From assembly GCF_900129555.1 (NCBI RefSeq), contig NZ_FQWC01000009.1:124001-188000 (forward strand): a DNA stretch of 64,000 nt, written 5' to 3'. Position 1 is the first letter of the stretch. Each line of letters begins with the position of its first letter. A program made the position numbers and the translations under genes. Shown in pieces: positions 6,911-13,597 of this stretch. The notes beneath the pieces were generated by a model. The model worked only from the letters and a program-made list of their open reading frames with translations. It was not told where the DNA came from and did not search any database. The DNA is from Flavobacterium defluvii (lineage in GTDB: Bacteria; Bacteroidota; Bacteroidia; Flavobacteriales; Flavobacteriaceae).

Positions 6911-8383
6911 ATGAATGCTATTGAATCAACATCAAAACCAACTGAAGCAGAATGTTACTTTTTTAAATTTAGAGAAAACACTGTTGGTATAAACCACACT
7001 TTTGAATCGGTATACGGAGAACAAAACCTGGTATATGCTGATTGGGTTGCCAGCGGAAGATTATATACGCCCATTGAAGATATTATGCTCAATAAAATTG
7101 GTCCTATGATTGCCAATACGCATTCACTTTCTAGCCAGACAGGAAAAACTTCAACATACGCTTATCAACATGCCAGAGACATCATAAAAAAGGCTGTTAA
7201 TGCCAATGAATCAGATGTTTTGGTAACAACCGGAACCGGAATGACGGCGGCTTTATCAAAATTGCAGCGCTTTTTGGGGTTAAGAAAGTATGATGAAAAT
7301 GATAAACCTGTCGTTTTTATTACCCACATGGAGCATCATTCGAATCAGGTTTCCTGGTATGAAACGAATGCTGAGGTTGTGATTCTGCCTCCAGATGAAA
7401 ATAATTTAGTTGATCCCAAAATTCTTTCTGAAGAGATTAAAAAATATGCTCATCGAAGCTTAAAAATAGGTTCGTTTACCGCTTGTTCGAATGTTACAGG
7501 AATTATTACGCCTTATTATGAATTGTCCAAAATAATGCATCAAAACGGCGGACTTTGTTTTGTTGATTTTGCAGCTTCGGCGCCTTATGTAAAAATTGAT
7601 ATGCATCCAAAAGATCCTGAACAACAACTTGATGCTATTTTCTTTTCGCCACATAAATTCTTAGGCGGTCCCGGAACCTGCGGCGTTTTGGTTTTTAATG
7701 AAAAATTATACCAATCTGATTTTCCGGATAATCCGGGAGGCGGAAATGTAAAATGGACCAATCCCTTAGGAAAATATTGTTACAGCGATGTAATAGAAGT
7801 TCGCGAAGATGGCGGAACTCCGGGTTTTCTGCAGGTAATCAGAGCAGCTTTGGCTTTAGAATTAAAAGAGCAGATGGGAGTAGAAAATATCAAAATAAGA
7901 GAAAAAGAACTGCTGAATCTCTGTTTTTCAAGACTTCAAAAAATAAAAGGTTTATCTATTTTAGGAGATTTAACGACTGAAAGAATTGGCTGTGTATCTT
8001 TTGTAATCGAAGATATTCATTATAATCTGATCGTAAGGCTTTTAAATGACCGTTTTGGAATTCAGGTTCGCGGCGGCTGGTCGTGTGCGAGTACTTATGC
8101 GCATTATCTTTTCAACATAAATGAAAAGAAATCAGCAGAAATTACAAACGAATTATTACAGCGTAATCAAACAAATAAACCGGGCTGTGTTCGTTTATCA
8201 CTGCATCCAATAATGACAAATGAAGAACTTTTTTACATCTGTAATGCTGTTGAAAAAGTAGCTTTACATTATAAAAAATGGCAGAAAGATTATCAGTATA
8301 ATTCTGTTTCAAATGAATTTGAAAATCCGGAAATAAAAGATTCAATTGCAAATGAAGTGAACGAATGGTTTAAGTTAGATTAA
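6911..8383 (+). CDS. Class V aminotransferase (cysteine-desulfurase-like PLP enzyme)
   Basis: 490 residues, longer than SufS/IscS (about 400). PLP-binding Lys lies in FFSPHKFLGGPGTCG near residue 248. Upstream marks are VTTGTGMTAALSK, THMEHHSN (the stacking His) and FVDFAASAPYV (Asp binding the pyridine nitrogen). The C-terminus carries RGGWSCASTYAHYLF, where the Cys sits in the position of the catalytic loop of desulfurases, then GCVRLSLHPIMTNEE. It is placed 20 nt after the TlpA-like gene under the SAM riboswitch, so desulfuration or transfer of a sulfur amino acid is likely. The exact substrate is unknown. Confidence 0.87.
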   Translation: MNAIESTSKPTEAECYFFKFRENTVGINHTFESVYGEQNLVYADWVASGRLYTPIEDIMLNKIGPMIANTHSLSSQTGKTSTYAYQHARDIIKKAVNANESDVLVTTGTGMTAALSKLQRFLGLRKYDENDKPVVFITHMEHHSNQVSWYETNAEVVILPPDENNLVDPKILSEEIKKYAHRSLKIGSFTACSNVTGIITPYYELSKIMHQNGGLCFVDFAASAPYVKIDMHPKDPEQQLDAIFFSPHKFLGGPGTCGVLVFNEKLYQSDFPDNPGGGNVKWTNPLGKYCYSDVIEVREDGGTPGFLQVIRAALALELKEQMGVENIKIREKELLNLCFSRLQKIKGLSILGDLTTERIGCVSFVIEDIHYNLIVRLLNDRFGIQVRGGWSCASTYAHYLFNINEKKSAEITNELLQRNQTNKPGCVRLSLHPIMTNEELFYICNAVEKVALHYKKWQKDYQYNSVSNEFENPEIKDSIANEVNEWFKLD

Positions 8384-8391
8384 TTTTTTTT

Positions 8392-8524
8392 AACACATAG
8401 GAACATAGTTTTTTTTAATTAGTGTAAAGTTGATTAAAAGAAACTAGTTTCTAACACATAGCTATGTTCACTTAAATAAGTAAAATGCCTTTATTTAGAA
8501 AGAAAAACTATGTTTCTATGTGTT
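8392..8524. repeat. MITE-like palindromic intergenic element
   Basis: 22-nt terminal arms at 8392-8413 and 8503-8524 are inverted copies with one mismatch (AACACATAG...). An internal third fragment, AACACATAGCTATGTT at about 8453-8468, is itself palindromic. Total length about 133 bp. No ORF and no obvious target-site duplication. It lies between the aminotransferase and the dehydrogenase genes. Confidence 0.7.
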
Positions 8525-8571
8525 TAAAAATTATTTAAAACTTTATTTTTATATAATAAAGCGATAAAAAA

Positions 8572-9573
8572 ATGAAAGCAGTAGTATTACAGCAAAATCT
8601 TGAATTTAGATTAGAAAATGTTGAAACGCCACAACCTGAGGATTCTCAAATTCAGGTCAAAATTATAGCATCGGGTTTCAATCCAATTGATTACCAAATG
8701 ACAGAAAACGGATCGGAAAGAAAGCTTTTACATTCTCCTATTCTGGGACGAGAGTTTTCTGGAATTGTTTCCGCAATTGGCAAAAACGTGACCAATTTTA
8801 AAATTGGTGATGCCGTATTCTGCGGATCGGGAAGTATGGGGTCTAACGGAACTTATGCTGAATATATTTGTATTCCTGAAGCCATTGCAGAACACAAACC
8901 CGAAAACATTTCTTTTGAAGAAGCAGCAGCAATTCCGTCCGCAGGTTTAACTGCTTTGCAGGCCTTTAACAGAATGAAGGTTTCCGTAACAGATTCGATA
9001 TTTATTAACGGTGCAGCTGGCGGAGTGGGAAATATTTTAATTAAGATTCTTATCGCTAAAGGTTTTACCAATTTTACGGTAACGGCTGGAAATGTAAATA
9101 GTATAAAATCTTTGATTGCAATTGGCGTAAAGCCGAAGCAAATTATCAATTATAAAAGAGAAGAAGTTTACGATACAGCATTTTCTTTAAATAAAAATAA
9201 AAAGTTTGATATAGTTGTTGATTTAGTTGGAAATGCTTCTGCTGAAACGGCAGCTAAACTATTGAAAATAAACGGATTTTATATCGATATAACTAATTTC
9301 TCAACTTCAGAATCCCGAGATATTTTATTTTCAAAAGGAGCTACTATTCACAATATTTCCAATTATGCTTACGGACTTGAAAAAAGATATGATTATTATA
9401 AAAACGGTTTGAAAGAGTTATCCAATTTATTAGAAAATAAACTTATTACACCGCCGGCAATTGCTGTAATTGGAGATTTAAATGCAGAAACTGTAAAAAA
9501 TGCGCTTACAATATTGCGGGAAAATAAAACTGAGGGCAAAAAATTAATAATGCAGACAGGAGCCAAAAACTAA
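8572..9573 (+). CDS. Medium-chain dehydrogenase/quinone oxidoreductase-like protein
   Basis: 333 residues of the zinc-free MDR (quinone oxidoreductase, QOR) type. N-terminal GroES-like domain with ILGREFSGIVSAIGKNV (about 60-75). The Rossmann domain starts INGAAGGVGNILIKI (about 145-160), the AAGGVG form of QOR enzymes. The zinc ligands of alcohol dehydrogenases are not present in the usual positions. It should use NADPH to reduce quinones or enones. It stands alone between a palindromic element and the met leader; its link to sulfur metabolism is only positional. Confidence 0.87.
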   Translation: MKAVVLQQNLEFRLENVETPQPEDSQIQVKIIASGFNPIDYQMTENGSERKLLHSPILGREFSGIVSAIGKNVTNFKIGDAVFCGSGSMGSNGTYAEYICIPEAIAEHKPENISFEEAAAIPSAGLTALQAFNRMKVSVTDSIFINGAAGGVGNILIKILIAKGFTNFTVTAGNVNSIKSLIAIGVKPKQIINYKREEVYDTAFSLNKNKKFDIVVDLVGNASAETAAKLLKINGFYIDITNFSTSESRDILFSKGATIHNISNYAYGLEKRYDYYKNGLKELSNLLENKLITPPAIAVIGDLNAETVKNALTILRENKTEGKKLIMQTGAKN

Positions 9574-9626
9574 GGAATCGTTATAGTAATCTATTATTTT
9601 GATAGGATAATAAAAGTTTTGTGTTT

Positions 9627-9661
9627 TTTGCATGAAAATTAAATTTATCTGTTTAAATTTG
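9627..9661 (+). promoter_or_regulatory. Promoter of the metNIQ leader
   Basis: Perfect -7 element TAAATTTG at 9654-9661 with TTTG at 9627-9630, spacing 23 nt, slightly longer than the usual 19-21. Transcription would begin near 9667-9668, immediately before the ATG of the leader ORF at 9670, which would then be read nearly leaderless. Confidence 0.5.
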
Positions 9662-9669
9662 CATTCGAA

Positions 9670-9759
9670 ATGAGAAACAAGAACCAGATTTTGAATTATT
9701 ATTATAACACCAGTATAATGTGCTGTGTTATAGTTATGGAGTTAATTGATCTGGCTTAG
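9670..9759 (+). CDS. Leader peptide with Met-Cys-Cys, upstream of metNIQ
   Basis: ATG at 9670, TAG at 9757-9759: 29 residues, including NYYYNTSIMCCVIVMEL. The ATG-TGC-TGT codons lie at 9718-9726, within the 3' part of a hairpin (9703-9710 with 9725-9732). A second pairing CCAGAT (9684-9689) with ATCTGG (9749-9754) encloses it. An intrinsic terminator follows at 9781. Methionine and tandem cysteine codons in a short ORF before a methionine transporter fit ribosome-mediated attenuation, as known for Cys-rich upstream ORFs in Actinobacteria. This is inference; the family is not one I can name. Confidence 0.55.
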   Translation: MRNKNQILNYYYNTSIMCCVIVMELIDLA

Positions 9760-9780
9760 ATATATAATACGATTTATTTA

Positions 9781-9814
9781 AAAAGCCTTTCATGAAGATT
9801 TGAAAGGTTTTTTT
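9781..9814 (+). terminator. Intrinsic terminator in the metN leader (attenuator)
   Basis: Arm AAGCCTTTCA (9783-9792), loop TGAAGATT, arm TGAAAGGTTT (9801-9810) with one G-U pair, then a T run. It ends 23 nt before the metN ATG and after the leader promoter, so it must be read through for metNIQ expression. GGCTT at 9753-9757 can pair with AAGCC at 9783-9787 as a short antiterminator. Confidence 0.75.
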
Positions 9815-9836
9815 GTTTTTAACTGAATTCGAACAA

Positions 9837-10868
9837 ATGATTGAATTAAAAAATGTTACCAAAACTTTTCATCAGAAAGACAGGATTGTTTCTGCTCTAT
9901 CTGATGTTTCGCTTACAGTTCCGCCGGGAAAAATCTTTGGTGTAATAGGAACTTCGGGAGCCGGGAAAAGTACACTTATCCGTTGTGTGAATCTTTTAGA
10001 AAGACCAACTTCGGGAGAAATTATTGTTGATGGAAAAGCCTTAATGCAGCTTTCAAACGCTGAATTAGCAATTGAAAGAAGACAAATCGGAATGATTTTT
10101 CAGCATTTTAACCTGCTTTCTTCAAGAACAGTTTTTGATAATGTGGCTTTTCCGCTTGAATTGACAGGAACTCCAAAAAACGAAATTAAAACCCGCGTTT
10201 TAGAATTATTGCAATTGGTTGGTTTGTCTGAAAAAGCAAATGATTATCCTGCAAGCCTTTCGGGCGGACAGAAACAAAGAGTTGCCATTGCAAGAACTTT
10301 GGCAAATAATCCTAAAGTTTTATTATGTGATGAAGCTACAAGTGCGCTTGATCCGGCAACAACACGCTCGATTTTGAATTTGCTGAAAGATATTAACCGT
10401 CGTTTAAACATCACTGTTTTATTAATTACACACCAAATGGAAGTTGTAAAATCGATTTGTGATGAAGTTGCGGTTATCAGCCACGGAAAATTAATAGAGC
10501 AGGGAAGTGTGGGCGAAATTTTCGCTGATCCTAAACATGAACTAACCAAAGAATTTATTTCTTCGTCGCTTCATCTGGAAATTCCAGCTGTTTACGAAGA
10601 GAAATTGCAAAAAGAAGATAACGGGACTTTAAATCCATTATTGAAGCTTGAAATGACCGGAAAATCAGTAAATGAGCCTGTTATTTCAGAAGTATCAAGA
10701 TTGTTTGATACCAATTTTAAAATTGTAAGCGCGCAGATGGATCAGGCCGGAGACGTGAATTTTGGCGTTATGCTGATTGAATTATCTGGTAAACGTGAAA
10801 ACTACAATGCTGCAATTCAATATTTTATTTCAAAACACATTAAAACAGAAATCATAGGTTATGTCTGA
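9837..10868 (+). CDS. metN: Methionine ABC transporter ATP-binding protein MetN
   Basis: ATPase of the D/L-methionine importer MetNIQ. I take the ATG at 9837 (343 residues, MIELKNVTKTFHQ) rather than an upstream start at 9813, because 9813 falls in the T run of the attenuator. Walker A GTSGAGKST (about 40-48), Q-loop FQHFNLL, signature LSGGQKQR, Walker B VLLCDEATSALD, and a C-terminal NIL (ACT-like) domain from about residue 262 that senses intracellular methionine and inhibits the transporter. Overlaps metI by 8 nt. Regulated by the leader at 9670-9814. Confidence 0.96.
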   Translation: MIELKNVTKTFHQKDRIVSALSDVSLTVPPGKIFGVIGTSGAGKSTLIRCVNLLERPTSGEIIVDGKALMQLSNAELAIERRQIGMIFQHFNLLSSRTVFDNVAFPLELTGTPKNEIKTRVLELLQLVGLSEKANDYPASLSGGQKQRVAIARTLANNPKVLLCDEATSALDPATTRSILNLLKDINRRLNITVLLITHQMEVVKSICDEVAVISHGKLIEQGSVGEIFADPKHELTKEFISSSLHLEIPAVYEEKLQKEDNGTLNPLLKLEMTGKSVNEPVISEVSRLFDTNFKIVSAQMDQAGDVNFGVMLIELSGKRENYNAAIQYFISKHIKTEIIGYV

Positions 10869-11514
10869 TTCAATTATTGACTTATTAGTAAAAGGAACAT
10901 GGGAAACAATTGTTATGACATTTGTATCGGGATTTTTCGGTTTCTTAATCGGACTTCCAACGGGAGTTTTGCTTTTTCTAACCCGAAAAAATCAAATCTT
11001 AGAACAACCGGTTTTAAACAGAACTTTATCAGTAATAGTAAACGTTTTTCGTTCAATTCCATTCATTATTTTAATCGTTTGGATGATTCCGTTTACACGA
11101 GCGATTGTTGGAACTTCCATTGGCGTAAGCGCAGCTTTGGTTCCGTTAAGTATTGGTGCGGCACCATTTATTGCAAGGTTGGTTGAAAACAGTTTATTAG
11201 GTCTTCCGTCAGGATTAATTGAAGCTGCAAGGGCTTTAGGAGCAACGCCTTTGCAAATTGTATATAAAGTATTACTTCCAGAAGCTTTGCCTTCTTTAAT
11301 AAATGCGGCATCAATTACTTTAATTACGCTTGTAGGTTATTCTGCAATGGGCGGAGCAGTTGGCGCGGGTGGTTTAGGTCAGGTTGGTTACCAGTACGGA
11401 TATATTGGTTATGATGCCCTGACAATGAATTCAGTTTTGGCATTACTGGTAATTTTGGTGTTTGTTATTCAGTTTGCAGGAGACAGATTGTCTAAACATT
11501 TTGACCATAGATAA
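10861..11514 (+). CDS. metI: Methionine ABC transporter permease MetI
   Basis: 217 residues with five transmembrane segments, the size of MetI. The cytoplasmic coupling EAA-like loop reads EAARALGATPLQIVYKVLLPEALPS (about 119-143), as in methionine permeases. It forms a homodimer channel with two MetN subunits in the inner membrane. Overlaps metN by 8 nt, so translation is coupled. The C-terminal part has VGYSAMGGAVGAGGLGQVGY, a MetI hallmark. Confidence 0.96.
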   Translation: MSDSIIDLLVKGTWETIVMTFVSGFFGFLIGLPTGVLLFLTRKNQILEQPVLNRTLSVIVNVFRSIPFIILIVWMIPFTRAIVGTSIGVSAALVPLSIGAAPFIARLVENSLLGLPSGLIEAARALGATPLQIVYKVLLPEALPSLINAASITLITLVGYSAMGGAVGAGGLGQVGYQYGYIGYDALTMNSVLALLVILVFVIQFAGDRLSKHFDHR

Positions 11515-11558
11515 TTATCAATTAAAAATTAGGAATTAAAAATTAAAAATAGATTATC

Positions 11559-12371
11559 ATGAAAATAAATTTCTTGAAAACAGCCGGGATTTTGGCTTTA
11601 TCATTGGTTTTGTTTAACTGCGGAAAAAGTAAAAATAATGATCCGCATTTTATAAAAGTTGGTGTAGCTTCTGGACCGGAATTAAAAGTGGCTGAAGCTG
11701 CCAAAAAAGTTGCCAAAGAGAAATTCGGACTTGAGGTTGAATTAGTTTCTTTTAATGATTATGTTATTCCAAATGAAGCTTTAAGTCAGGGTGATATCGA
11801 TGCAAATGCTTTTCAGCATAAACCATATTTAGATGAGCAGTCTAAACAGCGTGGTTATAAATTAGCAATTATAGGGAATACATTCGTTTATCCGATTGCG
11901 GCTTATTCGAAAAAAATAAAAAACCTCTCAGAATTGAAAAACGAAAGCACGATTATTATTCCAAATGACCCAACAAACGGTGGACGTTCGTTATTGCTTT
12001 TGCAGAAAAATGGTTTGCTAAAATTAAAAGAAGGCGTTGGTTTGCTTCCTAAAGTGACAGATATTGTAAGTAATCCTAAAAACTTAAAAATATTAGAATT
12101 AGAAGCGCCTCAACTGCCTCGCGCCTTAGATGATGCAAATGTTTCGATTGCGATTATCAATAATACTTTTGCTTCTGCAGCCGGGTTGGTTCCGTCACGC
12201 GATGCTTTATTTATTGAAGATAAAGAATCTCCATATGTAAATCTTGTTGTAAGTCGTGAAGACAATAAAAACGAGGAAAAAGTAAAGCAGTTTTTACAGG
12301 CATTTCAGTCTCCGGAAGTTGAAGCTGCTGCTGAACGTGAATTTAAAGGCGGTGCTGTGAAAGGGTGGTAA
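11559..12371 (+). CDS. metQ: Methionine-binding lipoprotein MetQ
   Basis: 270 residues. Lipoprotein signal peptide ending LVLFNC, with lipidated Cys at about residue 21. The mature part is a NlpA/MetQ substrate-binding protein: VASGPELKVAEAAKKVAKE, NAFQHKPYLDEQ, IPNDPTNGGRSLLLLQ and ALDDANVSIAIINNTFASAAGL are family signatures around the methionine pocket. It delivers methionine to MetI. Third gene of the metNIQ operon, 44 nt after metI. Confidence 0.96.
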   Translation: MKINFLKTAGILALSLVLFNCGKSKNNDPHFIKVGVASGPELKVAEAAKKVAKEKFGLEVELVSFNDYVIPNEALSQGDIDANAFQHKPYLDEQSKQRGYKLAIIGNTFVYPIAAYSKKIKNLSELKNESTIIIPNDPTNGGRSLLLLQKNGLLKLKEGVGLLPKVTDIVSNPKNLKILELEAPQLPRALDDANVSIAIINNTFASAAGLVPSRDALFIEDKESPYVNLVVSREDNKNEEKVKQFLQAFQSPEVEAAAEREFKGGAVKGW

Positions 12372-12419
12372 TTAACAATTAACAATTAACAATTAACAAT
12401 TAACAATTAACAATTAACA
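12371..12419. repeat. Heptamer tandem repeat, seven perfect copies of ATTAACA
   Basis: Seven consecutive copies with no mismatch, beginning at the last base of metQ. Its complement recurs in short runs at about 21801-21821 (three units) and 26920-26950 (imperfect). All sites lie just outside gene ends. Confidence 0.9.
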
Positions 12420-12449
12420 ATTATTGCATCTTAATAATTACAACAAAAA

Positions 12450-12473
12450 AAAGACCCTTTTTGGGTCTTTTTT
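12450..12473. terminator. Bidirectional terminator between metQ and the response regulator gene
   Basis: Stem AAAGACCC (12450-12457) with GGGTCTTT (12463-12470), T5 loop, flanked by A-rich sequence on the left and T-rich on the right, so it can serve both convergent genes. Confidence 0.88.
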
Positions 12474-12487
12474 GTTTTTAGTATTTT

Positions 12488-13156
12488 TTAAATAAGTCCT
12501 AATTGTCTCGCTTTGTTTATAAGCTCTGTATCGCCGCCTTTTTCTAATAACAAATGGCTTTTAATATTGGCTTTTCGTTTTTCTATTGAACTCATAGAAA
12601 GCGGAATATGATTGGGTATATTAACTGTTTTTACTCCCTGCGATAAGAGGATTAAAATCTGGCTGTCGTATTCATCCCAATTTAAATTTCTGTGTGTCAG
12701 CTTTTTTTGCGATTTAATTATTTCATCGCTGTAAATCATTTCCCCTTTTAAAATCTTTTTACAAATCGTAGGGAAAGATTCAAAATTAACTTCACTTTTT
12801 GATATAAAACCATCCGGTTTGATAGTTTTTATAATTCGGTTTACTATAAAGGCTTCTGTGTGCATTGTTAGTAATAGAATCTTGCACGAAGGATGCGTTT
12901 TTCTAATTGTTATCGCCAGATCGATTCCATCGGTAATATTAAATTCTTCATATGGCGGCAGGTTAACGTCGAGAATTGCAAAATCAAGTCTGGTGTTTTG
13001 TTTTTCGAGCACCATTATTTTTTTGTATGCAGTTTCGCAATTGTATTTTTTGAGAAATGTGGGCTCAATTGTATCAAAATCCTCATCAGACAGAAGGTTT
13101 ACATAGCTGTCTACTGTCATAGGGTGGTCATCAACAATCAATATAGTAATCGACAT
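12488..13156 (-). CDS. NarL/FixJ-type response regulator
   Basis: 222 residues. Receiver domain about 3-135 with acidic IVDDH at the start, the phosphoacceptor Asp in FAILDVNLPP (about residue 58), and Thr/Lys sites LLLTMHTEAF and ISKSE. The C-terminal part (about 150-215) has a LuxR-type helix-turn-helix: ILILLSQGVKTVNIPNHIPLSMSSIEKRKANIKSHL, somewhat divergent from the usual pattern. Divergent from the small lipoprotein gene and the TPR kinase at 13598, which is its probable partner. Confidence 0.9.
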   Translation of the reverse strand: MSITILIVDDHPMTVDSYVNLLSDEDFDTIEPTFLKKYNCETAYKKIMVLEKQNTRLDFAILDVNLPPYEEFNITDGIDLAITIRKTHPSCKILLLTMHTEAFIVNRIIKTIKPDGFISKSEVNFESFPTICKKILKGEMIYSDEIIKSQKKLTHRNLNWDEYDSQILILLSQGVKTVNIPNHIPLSMSSIEKRKANIKSHLLLEKGGDTELINKARQLGLI

Positions 13157-13160
13157 TTTT

Positions 13161-13203
13161 GTAAAATTTATGCAAATTTTACAATATTACGGAAAATCCG
13201 TAA
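13161..13203. promoter_or_regulatory. Two palindromes in the divergent promoter region
   Basis: GTAAAATTT-ATGC-AAATTTTAC (13161-13182) and TTACGGA-AAA-TCCGTAA (13187-13203) are both perfect inverted repeats in the 100-bp gap between the response regulator and lipoprotein genes. They are candidate binding sites for the regulator's LuxR-type domain. Confidence 0.5.
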
Positions 13204-13256
13204 AATATGCAACTTTTTTGGATGTTTTTTTGCAAAAACATAAAAAAACACAAACC

Positions 13257-13493
13257 ATGAAAAGTAAAGTAATTCGTATAGTATTTGCAGCAATTTTGTT
13301 GATGAATTTATCTTGTACAACTGATGATTTTGAAAATGAAGAGTTGAACGCAGCCGCAAAAAATGTAGAAAAAGTAAATTTGAGTGAAAAATCTCAGGCC
13401 GCTGCTTCTAAAATAATTGATTCTTTAAAAGTTAATGTTAATTTGAAATTGGCCGAACCAGACGGAGATCCACTAAACCCAAAAGTTAAGTAA
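13257..13493 (+). CDS. Small predicted surface lipoprotein beside a two-component system
   Basis: 78 residues from ATG 13257 (the reading frame is open upstream, but only this start places the signal peptide at the N-terminus). Signal sequence KVIRIVFAAILLMNLSC with the lipidated Cys near residue 20, followed directly by TTDDFE. This is nearly the SDDFE lipoprotein export signal reported for F. johnsoniae, so the protein should reach the outer surface. The mature part is short, Ala/Lys/Glu-rich and probably helical, ending in EPDGDPLNPKVK. Followed by a perfect hairpin (13520-13551), then the TPR kinase. Possible signal, sensor accessory or target gene. Confidence 0.75.
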   Translation: MKSKVIRIVFAAILLMNLSCTTDDFENEELNAAAKNVEKVNLSEKSQAAASKIIDSLKVNVNLKLAEPDGDPLNPKVK

Positions 13494-13519
13494 AGAATGT
13501 TTTATCTTATTTCCTGAAA

Positions 13520-13551
13520 GACTATAATACTGATAACGAAGTATTATAGTC
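13520..13551 (+). terminator. Hairpin between lipoprotein and kinase genes
   Basis: Perfect 11-bp stem GACTATAATAC (13520-13530) and GTATTATAGTC (13541-13551), 10-nt loop, followed by a mixed T-rich tract. Likely a partial terminator or mRNA stabiliser that would give more lipoprotein than kinase. Confidence 0.6.
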
Positions 13552-13597
13552 TTCTTTATTTACTTTATATTTGAAATAAATTTTATAAAGTATCATT

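Noticed and set aside
8392..8524. Insertion sequence
   Set aside because: Only inverted repeats; no transposase frame and no clear target-site duplication.
9670..9759. The metN leader as a tRNA-like or known riboswitch RNA
   Set aside because: No acceptor/anticodon layout, and no S-box, SAM-II or cobalamin core motifs; an ORF with a Met-Cys-Cys segment explains the region better.
9813..9836. Upstream start for MetN
   Set aside because: It lies in the T run of the leader terminator, so it could not be translated from an attenuated transcript in a normal manner.
12371..12419. CRISPR array
   Set aside because: Repeats are 7 nt without spacers.
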